Positions 52,730 through 62,185 of a stretch of 64,000 bases of DNA are shown in pieces (the stretch's first letter is position 1; every line of letters begins with the position of its first letter). The notes under the pieces are model-generated. The model had not been told where the DNA came from. It was given only the letters and a program-made list of their open reading frames with translations, and made no database searches. This DNA is from G965197675 sp965197675. GTDB lineage: Bacteria > Chloroflexota > Dehalococcoidia > Plut-88900. The DNA lies in contig OZ240221.1 of the NCBI GenBank assembly GCA_965197675.1, positions 930,001 through 994,000 on the forward strand, in the 5' to 3' direction. A program made the translations under genes and the position numbers.

Positions 52730-54760
52730 ATGGCCCATAACGATACACCCGACCAGGAGATAGAACGTCTTCTCCAGGAGCATTTCGCCAAGGAGGGAGA
52801 GGCGCTCCGAGCCCCCGCGGACCTGTGGACGCGGCTGGAAAGCCGGTTGGACGAAGCACCCGTTTGGCGGAGATTTAGAAACTGGTTATTCCCCCAAGAC
52901 GGCTCACCCAAATTGGGCCTCCCCTTGGCGATGGCGGCTGCGGTAGTTGTAGCAGTGGTGGCCACAGTGACCGTCCTGAGTCAGAGCTGGGGTAACGGCG
53001 GCCCTGGCATCCCACTATCACCGACTATGCAGCCAACCCCCTTTAGCTCAACCCCCGCTCCTAGCGGTCCGGCTGCCACGCCCGTACCTCCAGTTGCCAC
53101 GGCCTCCCCTGTGCCAACCGAGGAGCCGGCAGATTACTACATAGCGGGCACGCCCGCACCCGAGCCAGAATATCAGGCCTATCCAACTCCGCCCCCGTCA
53201 TACGGAACTCCGGCTCCAACTTCGTCTCCGCCGTACCAAGGCCCCCCTGCTGACTGCGCCAACTGCTTCATTCTTGATGGTATGCCTCCGCCATACTCAG
53301 GTGGCCAGGCTGGGACCCCTCCCGACACCACCTTCAGAGATTATGGGCAACAGCCCTTTACGGCCACGTCGGAAGATGCGGTTTCAACATTCAGCTTAGA
53401 TACGGACCGTACTTCCTACTACCTGGCCCTCAACTGGGCCAGGGCAGGTCACGAGGTGGCCCCGGAATCGGTGAGGGCGGAAGAATGGATCAACTCCTTC
53501 GACTACGGCTACAGCCCGCCCTCCGACGACTGGGGCTTCGCCATTTCCAGCGACGCATTCAGACATCCATTGGACCACGCCAAGCACATGGTGCGAATCG
53601 CCTTCCAGGCTCCCGAAGTTCACGACGACACGCCTCTGAACGTGACCCTGGTGCTGGATGCTTCAGGGTCCATGTCCAATGGAAACCGGGTAGCCATAGC
53701 CCGGCAAGCGGCGGAAACCATTCGGCAGAGCCTGAGGCCCCGAGACCGCCTGGCCGTCGTACATTTTACAACCGACGTCATTGATGAGCTCACGGTGGAG
53801 CACCGGCATCCGGATGACAGCGCCATCCGCAACTCCATTAACAGGCTGGCGCCCCACGACAGCACCAACGTGCAGGCAAGCCTGAATCTTGGGGTACGCC
53901 TGGCGGACAACATCCGACGCAGTCGCCCCGACGCCTACAACTACATCATCCTGATGTCCGACGGCGTGGCCAACGTGGATGCCACCGACCCCTTCGCCAT
54001 CCTGGCGTCCTCCTACGATGAAGATGCCGGAAATCCACTGAGAATCATCACCATTGGGGTGGGCGTCGAGAACTACAACGACTACCTGCTGGAGCAGTTG
54101 GCCCAGTACGGTAATGGCTGGTACCGGTACCTAGACGATGTAGACCAGGCCCGGATGACCTTCGCCCGAGAGAGCTGGCTCTCCATATCTACCCCCTTCG
54201 CCGATCAGACCCGGGCCCAGGTTACCTGGGACACCAATCTGGTCAGCTCGTGGCGCATCGTTGGGTACGAGAACAGGGTCACTCCCGATGAGACCTTTGT
54301 CGAGGACAGGAAGGAGTTCGCTGAGATTCCTTCCGGAGCCGCCACCACCGTCTTCTACGAGCTCGAACTCCACAGCCAAGCGCTGAGACAGAGCGGACCG
54401 GTGGACCTGGGGAGCGTGGAGCTGCGATGGGTGACACCCGATTCCGGGCAGTCCAGGAGCCAGCGAGTTAATGTCCAGGGGAGGGTGAACTCCGATTTAT
54501 CAGCCCAAGACCCTTGGCTACAGCTTGGGGCCATAGTAGGACTGTCGGCGGACCGCTATAACAGTCTGACCTATGCCGGGGGTGGGCATTACCCCAATAT
54601 CTATTATGAGCTTGAGTCCATGGTCCACCATCTGCGCTCCCTCCAGCCCTACTTGGGGCAACTGGATGCCTATCAAGACTTTCAGTTCCTCCTCGAACGG
54701 ATGGTCATGACTGCCAGCTACTCCGCGCCCCCTCCCGCACCGTCAGGCTACAGCCAGTAG
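52730..54760 (+). CDS. membrane protein with anti-sigma-like N-terminus and YfbK-type vWA domain
   Basis: A 676-residue protein from the ATG at 52730, 5 nt after the sigma stop. Residues about 1-60 are a small cytoplasmic helical segment (LLQEHFAKEGEALRAPADLW) as in anti-sigma factors; one membrane helix (LAMAAAVVVAVVATVTVL) follows; then a Pro/Thr-rich linker of about 100 residues; then a vWA domain with MIDAS DASGSMSNGN (about residue 309) and IILMSDGVAN, ending in DUF3520 (VDLGSVELRWVTPDS). The combination suggests a sigma regulator with an adhesive or protein-binding outside domain. Confidence 0.88.
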   Translation: MAHNDTPDQEIERLLQEHFAKEGEALRAPADLWTRLESRLDEAPVWRRFRNWLFPQDGSPKLGLPLAMAAAVVVAVVATVTVLSQSWGNGGPGIPLSPTMQPTPFSSTPAPSGPAATPVPPVATASPVPTEEPADYYIAGTPAPEPEYQAYPTPPPSYGTPAPTSSPPYQGPPADCANCFILDGMPPPYSGGQAGTPPDTTFRDYGQQPFTATSEDAVSTFSLDTDRTSYYLALNWARAGHEVAPESVRAEEWINSFDYGYSPPSDDWGFAISSDAFRHPLDHAKHMVRIAFQAPEVHDDTPLNVTLVLDASGSMSNGNRVAIARQAAETIRQSLRPRDRLAVVHFTTDVIDELTVEHRHPDDSAIRNSINRLAPHDSTNVQASLNLGVRLADNIRRSRPDAYNYIILMSDGVANVDATDPFAILASSYDEDAGNPLRIITIGVGVENYNDYLLEQLAQYGNGWYRYLDDVDQARMTFARESWLSISTPFADQTRAQVTWDTNLVSSWRIVGYENRVTPDETFVEDRKEFAEIPSGAATTVFYELELHSQALRQSGPVDLGSVELRWVTPDSGQSRSQRVNVQGRVNSDLSAQDPWLQLGAIVGLSADRYNSLTYAGGGHYPNIYYELESMVHHLRSLQPYLGQLDAYQDFQFLLERMVMTASYSAPPPAPSGYSQ

Positions 54761-54781
54761 CTAGAAGGAGCGGGGTGTTGG

Positions 54782-54817
54782 AGGAGGGGAATCCAGGCAT
54801 TCTTGGATTCCCCTCCT
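54782..54817 (+). terminator. 14-bp hairpin after the vWA gene
   Basis: AGGAGGGGAATCCA pairs exactly with TGGATTCCCCTCCT across 8 nt, 22 bp after the stop; only AAAT follows. Likely terminator or processing hairpin of the sigma operon. Confidence 0.7.
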
Positions 54818-55009
54818 AAATGCGTAGGCCAGCCTCGCACAGCCTGGAGAGGCGGTCCTGCTGCCCCTCATTCTCCCGCTCCAACTCATCCGGCGTCCTT
54901 CATCTCCTCACCTCTACTGGCCGTGGAAGTCTCGGAGCTACCGTCGCTCTGCAGACGGGTCTGTATCGAAGGACAAACTCCTCGATTTTGGCTATACTTT
55001 GAGCTGACA

Positions 55010-55084
55010 GCCAGCGTAGCTCAGTGGTAGAGCAGCGGTTTCGTAAACCGCAGGCCAAGGGTTCGAGTCCCTTCGCTGGCTCCA
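55010..55084 (+). tRNA. tRNA-Thr (anticodon CGT)
   Basis: Acceptor GCCAGCG pairs with CGCTGGC; anticodon loop TTCGTAA gives CGT (codon ACG); T arm AGGGTTCGAGTCCCT; CCA encoded at 55082-55084. Short variable loop. No integrated element at its 3' end. Confidence 0.95.
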
Positions 55085-55115
55085 TTTCTCAGGCGCGGAA
55101 AATGGGGGTAGGAAC

Positions 55116-55877
55116 ATGGAGGCACGACTAGATGGCAGGGTGGCGCTGGTAACCGGAGGCAGCTCGGGAATTGGCAGGGCTACCGCGCTGTGCTTCGCTG
55201 CAGAGGGAGCTAAGGTAGTGGTCGCGGACGTGGATGCTAAGGGCGGCGAGGAGACGGCGGTCATGATCAATGACAAAGGGGGAGACGCGGTCTTTACCGG
55301 TGCTGACGTCTCGCAAGCATCTCAGGTTGAGGCGATGGTTAACAAGGCTGTCGAGGCCTATGGGCGTTTGGACTGTGCCTATAACAATGCCGGCATAGAT
55401 GGAGGGATGGGGCTCGTCCACGAATATCCCGAAGACGATTGGGACGTCCAGATAGGAGTTAACCTGAAGGGCGTGTGGCTGTGCATGAAATATGAAATTG
55501 CTCAGATGCTTCGTCAGGGAAGCGGCGCCATCGTCAATACCTCGTCGATACGAGGGCTGGTCGCAGGCCCGGGAAGGTCTTGCTATTCTGCCTGCAAACA
55601 TGGGGTGATTGGCCTCACCAAGACCGCCGCCATTGAATATGCCAAAGATGGTATCAGGGTTAACGCAGTGTGCCCCGGCGTTACCATCACACCTATGACT
55701 CAGCCTTACTTTGAAAGCGGCGAGATGAGTGCAGGACGAGAGATTGAAAAGCACCCTATAGGACGCCCAGGAGTGCCTGAGGAGATAGCCGAATCGGTGG
55801 TGTGGCTATGCTCGAATGCCGCCTCCTTTGTGACGGGACACGCCATGTCGGTGGACGGTGGTTACACTATTCACTAG
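55116..55877 (+). CDS. SDR-family NAD(P)-dependent oxidoreductase
   Basis: A 253-residue classical short-chain dehydrogenase: TGGSSGIGRAT cofactor site, NNAG in YNNAGIDGG, catalytic Ser in NTSSIRG and YSACK with catalytic Tyr and Lys. The C-terminus FVTGHAMSVDGGYTIH is typical of the FabG-like group. It is a tandem paralogue of the next gene (120-bp gap). Substrate unknown. Confidence 0.93.
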   Translation: MEARLDGRVALVTGGSSGIGRATALCFAAEGAKVVVADVDAKGGEETAVMINDKGGDAVFTGADVSQASQVEAMVNKAVEAYGRLDCAYNNAGIDGGMGLVHEYPEDDWDVQIGVNLKGVWLCMKYEIAQMLRQGSGAIVNTSSIRGLVAGPGRSCYSACKHGVIGLTKTAAIEYAKDGIRVNAVCPGVTITPMTQPYFESGEMSAGREIEKHPIGRPGVPEEIAESVVWLCSNAASFVTGHAMSVDGGYTIH

Positions 55878-55997
55878 CAAGTAGTTGTTAGATAGGTAAC
55901 TGCTGCATCCGATTTCCTCCTGCGTACTCCTAATCGATTAGCTCGTGCTAGAATGAAGCAACTAGCGGGAATTATCTGAACAACATGGAGAGGTCAG

Positions 55998-56759
55998 ATG
56001 GCAGCAAACTTACAGGGTAAAGTGGCCCTGGTCACTGGAGGCAGCTCAGGGATCGGTCGCTCCACCGCCCTCGTATTTGCGAGAGAGGGAGCTAGGGTCG
56101 TCGTAGCAGACGTAGTAGACGAGGGTGGAAGAGAAACGGTGCAGCTGATCGAGAGTCAAGGTGGGGAAGCAATCTTTATCTCAGCCAACGTAACCGAGCC
56201 AGCAGATGTCCAAGGAATGATACGCAAGATAGTAGAGGCGTATGGGCGATTGGATTGCGCTCACAACAACGCCGGTGTCTGGGGGGCAACCGTACCCACA
56301 GCCGAATACCCCGAGTCGGACTGGGACCGTATCATCGATATCAACCTCAAAGGCGTATGGCTGTGCATGAAGTATGAAATACCTCAGATGCTAAAGCAGG
56401 GCGGAGGAGTCATAGTAAACACATCCTCTGGAGCCGGTCTGCAGGGATCTCCTCACGCCTGCGCATACGTAGCCAGCAAACATGGAGTCGTCGGCCTCAC
56501 CAAGACCGCTGCCATCGAGTATGCCAGGCAGGGAATCCGCGTTAATGCCGTGTGCCCTGGTGACATCCTCACACCTATGAACGCTCTCGTGGTGGCTGGG
56601 CTCGGTGCAGATCCAAAAGAATACGCCAAGAAAGAACCTATAGGCCGACTGGGCACTCCCGAAGAGGTGGCTGAGACAGTAGCCTGGTTGTGTACAGATG
56701 CAGCCTCCTTCGTAACTGGACATGCCATGACAGTGGATGGCGGTGAGGCGGCTCATTAA
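55998..56759 (+). CDS. SDR-family oxidoreductase, tandem paralogue
   Basis: A 253-residue classical SDR of the same length and plan as its neighbour: TGGSSGIGRST, HNNAGVWGA, NTSSGAG, YVASK and FVTGHAMTVDGG. Divergence over the whole length indicates an old duplication. A short AGAGGTC-type site precedes the ATG. Substrate unknown. Confidence 0.93.
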   Translation: MAANLQGKVALVTGGSSGIGRSTALVFAREGARVVVADVVDEGGRETVQLIESQGGEAIFISANVTEPADVQGMIRKIVEAYGRLDCAHNNAGVWGATVPTAEYPESDWDRIIDINLKGVWLCMKYEIPQMLKQGGGVIVNTSSGAGLQGSPHACAYVASKHGVVGLTKTAAIEYARQGIRVNAVCPGDILTPMNALVVAGLGADPKEYAKKEPIGRLGTPEEVAETVAWLCTDAASFVTGHAMTVDGGEAAH

Positions 56760-57174
56760 TAGCATTCATAGCCGACACCCCGCGTAGAGTCAGCCCCTGA
56801 CTGGCCGATAATTATTAGTGCGATGCTAGCAGGTTAATGGGCGAGCCTGGCGAGTTTTATATTCGCTGAGCTCAGCAATCGTTGCTTCCTTGGACAACAG
56901 CCCTCAGAGCCTGTCTATCCGATAACAAGCACTGCATGGATCGCGAGATCTTTACGAAGCGGCGATAAATGCGAATCCTCAACCGGCTGACCTCATAGTC
57001 TTGAGTCTGTCTCCTTTGACCCAAGACTACCGGAATATGAAGACGCCTTAGTGTTCAGGCTTAATCTTGACACCCTTATAGGGCTAATGTAACCTTGCGT
57101 CACTGTCTCAGTCCTATTGAAATACTTCCTGTTCCATCTCCTCATCCAAGGGCGTCTTAGCATAGGAGAAATTA
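56760..57174. other. 415-bp gap without recognisable features
   Basis: I see no gene, repeat or hairpin of note. It presumably holds the promoter of the M20 peptidase gene. Confidence 0.5.
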
Positions 57175-58428
57175 ATGCTAACCCAAGAAGAACAAGATGT
57201 GATCGATGCTATCGATTCGGAAGAGGTGACCCGCCTCTGCATAGAGGCGATAAGGGCTCCCAGTTATGTTCCCCCCTTTGGGAATGAGCAGGAAGTCGCA
57301 GAGCTTTTCCAGAGGGAGTTAAGCGGTTCCGGAGTAGACGCTCAATTTCAGGAGGTCGAGCCATCCCGCCCCAACGTAATCGGAACCATCGAGGGCGAGG
57401 GACAGGGCAAGAGTATCTTGTTCAACGGTCACATGGACACCATTGTTCCAGTCATGGGGTGGACTCGTGATCCTCACGCCGGAGTGATAGAGGGTGACAA
57501 GATATACGGCATGGGCATCTCGAATATGAAGGCGTCGTGCGTGGCGATGGTGGAGGCTATGGGCGCCCTAAAACGGTCCAAGGCAAAATTATTGGGCGAC
57601 GTGACCGCCTTTCTCGTCATGGGGGAGTGTCGAGGCGGCGAGGGTGCTGTGTACGGCGTCAACCATGGAGTGCGAGCAGACTATTTTATTAACGGCGAAC
57701 CTACGGATTTGAGGGTCCTTACCCTTCACTCCGGCGTGTGTCAGCTTAAAATCATCGTTAGAGGACTTTCGCACCACTTCGGTATAGATGGCAAGGGTGT
57801 GAACGCCATCGAGAAAGCCATAAAGATTGTGCAGGCCCTTGGACCTACTATGACGCCGATGGATGAAGACTCGTGGCTCAAGAAACGGAAAGATAGTCCT
57901 GCCTATGAGGGACTACCCAAGTTCAATTTCGGAGCCATTAAGGGAGGCTTGACAGAAGAATGCTCCGAGAACGGAATCTGCAATGTGCCCGACTACTGCG
58001 TCGTATCGCTCGACGTGCGATATCCTCCAGGGCTGACGGGGGAGCTTGTCAAGAAGGACCTAGAAGACGCTATATCAGAACTGACCAAAGACGATCCTGA
58101 GATAGATGCAAGAGTCGAGCTAGATTACGGGTTCCAAATGCCTCCCTTCGAGGCTCAAGTCAACGACTACGTGGTACAGAAAGTACGCCAAGCCACTGTT
58201 GATACACTGGGTATCGAGCCGCCTGTGGGCCCTCTAGCCCCGATGAAATTTATGGGCGCCGATTCGGGCCATATTCAGGCTGCAGGGATTCCTGGTGTGA
58301 TGTTTGGAATAGGCAACTTCACGTCGAGTATCCCGGATGAGTGGGTAGAGCTGTCCAAGGTGGTAGACATAGCCAAGATATACGCCTTGTCCGCGTATCG
58401 AGTGGCTAACACACCGAACGGAAGCTAG
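57175..58428 (+). CDS. M20-family metallopeptidase/deacylase (ArgE/DapE-like)
   Basis: A 417-residue dizinc amidohydrolase: LFNGHMDTIVPV (His, Asp), GMGISNMKASCVAM with the bridging Asp position replaced by Asn (usual G-x-x-D-M-K), MGECRGGEGAV (Glu pair position reads E-C) and GADSGHIQAAGIPG (C-terminal His). The dimerisation domain lies in the middle (HSGVCQLKIIVRGLSHH). The metal-ligand changes make activity uncertain. Substrate unknown. Confidence 0.88.
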   Translation: MLTQEEQDVIDAIDSEEVTRLCIEAIRAPSYVPPFGNEQEVAELFQRELSGSGVDAQFQEVEPSRPNVIGTIEGEGQGKSILFNGHMDTIVPVMGWTRDPHAGVIEGDKIYGMGISNMKASCVAMVEAMGALKRSKAKLLGDVTAFLVMGECRGGEGAVYGVNHGVRADYFINGEPTDLRVLTLHSGVCQLKIIVRGLSHHFGIDGKGVNAIEKAIKIVQALGPTMTPMDEDSWLKKRKDSPAYEGLPKFNFGAIKGGLTEECSENGICNVPDYCVVSLDVRYPPGLTGELVKKDLEDAISELTKDDPEIDARVELDYGFQMPPFEAQVNDYVVQKVRQATVDTLGIEPPVGPLAPMKFMGADSGHIQAAGIPGVMFGIGNFTSSIPDEWVELSKVVDIAKIYALSAYRVANTPNGS

Positions 58429-58902
58429 TCACTCTTCTTTTACTCGCTGGCTCACATTCGCCTCGAGAGAACAATCGCCCAGAATACGAACAGGACATAC
58501 CCTAATCAGAGGGAAACATCAGGATAGACGTAGAGTTGTGTTCGATATGGTCAGCATGGAATGCTATAGAGGAACGCCTCATATAGCGACGCCCAGACCT
58601 CCCCAGGATAGCTTCGTGGAAGCAGCCCACTCGTAGAAGGTCGGTTGGACTGCTGCCAACCGTGTTGATCACTCCTTAGCATAGAGCGAATTATTACCTG
58701 CCCGCGTAAAGACATATACATCCTGGACTTCAGTACTCTCAGACGATACTAACGGCTGAACCCGAGCCGCTATTGGGCAAAGCGATTTCGTTATACCACT
58801 CGACTTCTCTTTCGAGTCCACTGAATAGATCAACGGAAGGTCTATATTTAATCACAGAGGCGGCCCGGCTAATATCAGCTCTATTGGTTGGGCTATCCAC
58901 CA
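58429..58902. other. 474-bp gap without recognisable features
   Basis: Between the convergent M20 peptidase and ugd genes. No gene, tRNA or clear repeat is visible; no strong terminator hairpin was identified by eye. Confidence 0.5.
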
Positions 58903-60234
58903 TTACCTAGATATCTCCGAGGTTGGTTTGGTCAGAGTGCCTTTGCCTACTCCTCTGTAGACTAGGCCGGATTTTTCGGCCTCTGCCGGATCAATAACGT
59001 TACGAGTATCGAGTACAACCGATCCATTCATGGACGCCTTGATTCGCTTCAGATCCAAATCTTTGAACTCCTCCCATTCTGTGGCTATCACCAAAGCGTC
59101 ACAACCTTCGACGCACTCATACGGGTCACCCGCATACTCTATCTCAGGCATGATCCTCATAGCGTTCTGTTTAGCTTTTGGGTCGTAGGCTTTGACTGTT
59201 GCTCCTCTAGCTTGCATCTCCTGCAGAAGGCTTAGAGCAGGAGAAAACCGGATGTCATCGGTTCCGGCCTTGAATGAGAGCCCCAATAGAGCCACTCTAG
59301 ATCCCTGAAGGGTGCCAAGCAACTCTGCCAGTTTGTCTACTAATCGTAGAGGCTGCTTCTTGTTGACATCGATCACTGAGTCTAACAGAGCTACATCGCG
59401 ACCCTCGTCAACAGCGAATTGGTTCAACATGCCGATATCTTTGGGGAGACAACTACCTCCGTAGCCCGGCCCCGCTCTCAAAAAATCCTTCCCTATTCTC
59501 GGGTCCAGTCCTACGCATTGAACTACTTCCTCTACATCAATGCCGGTCTCCTCACAAATAGAGGCAATTTCATTAATAAAGGAGATCTTGGCGGCCAAGA
59601 AGGAGCTACTGACCAGCTTCACCATCTCTGCCGTGCGAACACTTGTCTTCAAGATCGGCACATTCAGAGGCTCATACAGATCCGCCACTGCTTCTGCGGC
59701 CCATGAGTCGTCGGCACCTACGATTACACGGCTGGGATTCATAAAGTCATAGACTGCATGACCCTCTCGAAGGAACTCAGGATTGGATACTATTGCCGGG
59801 CACCGAGACTCGTTCAATAGCTGGGTCATGAGCTCTCTCATGGCTTCGGCCGTGCCTGGAGGAACGGTGCTTTTGTTCACCATGATGGGGAAAGCTTCAT
59901 CGAGGGTGCTAGCCACATCCATATATGCTTGACGCATATAGCCCAGGTCCACTCTGTTGTCGGGAGCAGATGGAGTCCCCACGCACACAAGTACAAAGTC
60001 GCTGTCGCCGATGTCTTCCTCGCAAGATGTAGTCACCGAGAGACGGCCTGCGCTCATGTTCTTGTGAATTAGAGATTCCAGCCCCGGCTCATAAATGGGC
60101 ACTACCCCCTCATTCAATAGAGCTATCTTAGACTCGTCAGTGTCTACGCACACCACCCTGTTACCCATGTCGGCGAAACATGCACCGTTAACTAGCCCTA
60201 CATAGCCCGTTCCAATTACGCACAGTTTTCTCAA
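58903..60234 (-). CDS. ugd: UDP-glucose 6-dehydrogenase
   Basis: A 443-residue enzyme oxidising UDP-glucose to UDP-glucuronate: NAD site VIGTGYVGLVNGACFADMG, VNKSTVPPGTAE, catalytic Cys in GPGYGGSCLPKD, and LGLSFKAGTDDIRFSPAL. Length is normal. The product feeds surface polysaccharides. No other sugar-nucleotide genes are nearby. Confidence 0.95.
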   Translation of the reverse strand: MRKLCVIGTGYVGLVNGACFADMGNRVVCVDTDESKIALLNEGVVPIYEPGLESLIHKNMSAGRLSVTTSCEEDIGDSDFVLVCVGTPSAPDNRVDLGYMRQAYMDVASTLDEAFPIMVNKSTVPPGTAEAMRELMTQLLNESRCPAIVSNPEFLREGHAVYDFMNPSRVIVGADDSWAAEAVADLYEPLNVPILKTSVRTAEMVKLVSSSFLAAKISFINEIASICEETGIDVEEVVQCVGLDPRIGKDFLRAGPGYGGSCLPKDIGMLNQFAVDEGRDVALLDSVIDVNKKQPLRLVDKLAELLGTLQGSRVALLGLSFKAGTDDIRFSPALSLLQEMQARGATVKAYDPKAKQNAMRIMPEIEYAGDPYECVEGCDALVIATEWEEFKDLDLKRIKASMNGSVVLDTRNVIDPAEAEKSGLVYRGVGKGTLTKPTSEISR

Positions 60235-60630
60235 CAGGCACCTCCTTGGGCATCCTTTTACAGGCTACGCATGTCCGTTGGCTCATTCAGCTTGGAATAA
60301 ACCCGAGATTCAAACTTATATAAAGCATCCTGCACCGATTTTAGACGCACTCCTAAAGTCCCCATGCGCGTAGAAAGCATGCAACACTTTATTCGCTGTT
60401 TTTGCCTACCAACCCCGCAGCGTTTTTAGAGCCGGTCCTGAGAACTATGCTGGAGGATGAAGGGCCGCCATCTCACTCTCTAGAGATGCTGCTCACGGCT
60501 AGAGGGTCTTGAAGGTGAGTGCAATTACTTGCTGCTGGCTCCTATCACTAAGAGGATCACACCCGCCATCAGCAGAAGATGATATCTGAAAACGCCGTAT
60601 TAGGGAAGTTGGTCGACCTGGAGTATAACC

Positions 60631-61170
60631 CGACTGGGCTTGCGTGTGTAACTTGATTGTCTTTTCTGTTTAGCTTTGAAACTTGATTGAATTTTCTGGT
60701 CCCCGTTCAAACTTGATTGAGTTATAAAAAAAGTTTTATTTTCGGGGTTTTCCAGGCACGAAGACCAGTTATATTTTGATTGAGTTTTTCATCAGGTTGG
60801 GGAGATTCGACCTCATCCCCCTTGCCCCCTTCTCCTGGCCAGGAGAAGGGGGGATAAGAAAGGTAAATGGGGGGACACCCCCCAAGCCCCCCGACAAAGG
60901 GGGCAGCGCCCCCTCTGTACTTCCCCAGGTGTGGTAGGGGTTAGCGATGGGGGACACCCCCCAAGCCCCCCGACAGAGGGGGCTGCCCCCTCTGTACTCC
61001 CACAGGTATGTTAGGGGTGTCTGCGCTTGGGTGACGATCTCCGTGAGGAATAGGGGTGATACCTCCTTGTAAGCTAGATGAGTATTTGCATGATAGCACG
61101 TAGGTTCTTATTTTATATATGGCCACGTGGCACAACAGGCCAGGCGCCTCCCCTGGATTCCCGTGTCAAG
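60631..61170. repeat. dispersed repeat, copy B
   Basis: Second copy of the block at 3151-3620, same orientation. It keeps the AACTTGATTG iterations (one changed to ATTTTGATTG) and the GC-rich part, the latter partly duplicated (CCCCCCGACA and GGGGGCTGCCCCCTC words near 60890-61000). No gene. Confidence 0.75.
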
Positions 61171-61286
61171 CACGGGAATGACGGAAAAGAGAGGGGCACG
61201 GGAATGACGGAAAAGAGAGGGGCACGGGAATGACGGAAAAGAGAGGGGCACGGGAATGACGGAAAAGAGAGGGGCACGGGAATGAC
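61171..61286. repeat. tandem 26-bp repeat, four full units
   Basis: Units starting CACGGGAATGACGGAAAAGA repeat at 61171, 61197, 61223 and 61249 with no mismatches, followed by a partial unit. The unit is half of the GGATTCCCGTGTCAAGCACG palindromic repeat family, which also occurs near 3590 and 63494. Direct copies without unique spacers, so it is not CRISPR. Confidence 0.9.
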
Positions 61287-61323
61287 CTGCCTGCAGCACC
61301 TGTCTACCACCAGATAGAGGCAG
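61286..61323. repeat. palindromic repeat, intergenic host copy
   Basis: CCTGCCT and AGGCAGG enclose an inner CCTGTCT/AGATAG pair, the same nested plan as the hsdS copy at 34220-34264, but here in host non-coding DNA. Confidence 0.6.
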
Positions 61324-61343
61324 GCGGCATAGGGGGTGAGGAT

Positions 61344-61503
61344 ACCCTTCCCTTCGACTACGCTCAGGGTAAACTTTAAGCTCAGGGTGAGCGAAGACAC
61401 TGCCAGGCGTGTTTCCAGCTTTCATCCGCATCTCGACGGGTGGGGGAAGGGGGCACCCTTCCCTTCGACTACGCTCAGGGTAAACTTTAAGCTCAGGGTG
61501 AGC
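61344..61503. repeat. two copies of a 49-50-bp repeat
   Basis: ACCCTTCCCTTCGACTACGC...GCTCAGGGTGAGCG occurs at 61344-61393 and 61455-61504 without mismatch. Related words occur at 51770-51830 and after 61530. Dispersed intergenic repeat; no gene. Confidence 0.75.
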
Positions 61504-61664
61504 GGATACACAACACCGCTGCCCCGCTCAGGGTGAGCTTGTCGAACCAGGTGAGCGGAGACACAGCCAGTCGTTAGCTGGTTTTGGCCAAGGTACGATT
61601 GCGTTGATGGAAGGAAGTGCCACGGCTGACTGTGACATAGCACACTTGTTGGAAGATAAAGACT

Positions 61665-62153
61665 CTAACGTCTGATCTGCTGAATTCGGGGCCGAGGCAG
61701 TCTATCCATTTCCTTCCAGGTGGTGGCATCCGCCTTGCTCAGCCTGTCTATCCATGTCTGAGTATCACGGCACAACTGGTCAACGTTCACGCCTAAAAAT
61801 CCCGGTGAAAACACCTTAAGCAATCTCCAACCTTCCGATAACTTGTTAGTTGCTCCTTTACGATGGTGCAGAGACAGATGATAAAAACCCACCGCCACCT
61901 TGATGACCCCCTGGTAAAAGTGACGCAACGGATAGGGAGAAGCTCTCCAGACGTCCTCGAGGGTTTCGTGGCACTCCCAGAAAAGACGGCTGTTGAACTG
62001 GTCTATAGCTTTACCCAGCTCTGGCGGCTGCTTGGAAGGCTGCTCTTCTAGAAAAGTGGATAAGCCATGCCTCTCCAGCTTCTCTAACCAGAGAAGATCC
62101 AATCTACGCCGCTTGCCCTTAGACGGCCACAGAGGCAGGTCTTGCTGTACCAT
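61665..62153 (-). CDS. DUF309-family protein
   Basis: A 162-residue protein. The DUF309 core is FNSRLFWECHETLEDVWRAS, then FYQGVIKVAVGFYHLSLHHR; the N-terminal 45 residues are basic. The conserved His/Glu pattern suggests a metal or ligand site but the function is unknown. It follows the ROK kinase on the same strand after 32 bp, so they may be co-transcribed. Confidence 0.88.
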   Translation of the reverse strand: MVQQDLPLWPSKGKRRRLDLLWLEKLERHGLSTFLEEQPSKQPPELGKAIDQFNSRLFWECHETLEDVWRASPYPLRHFYQGVIKVAVGFYHLSLHHRKGATNKLSEGWRLLKVFSPGFLGVNVDQLCRDTQTWIDRLSKADATTWKEMDRLPRPRIQQIRR

Positions 62154-62185
62154 GAGGAAAAGTGTGAATCTCCCCTGAAGAGTTA

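Noticed and set aside
61171..61286. Short regularly spaced repeats that could be taken for a CRISPR array
   Set aside because: The units are contiguous with no unique spacers, and no cas genes are near.
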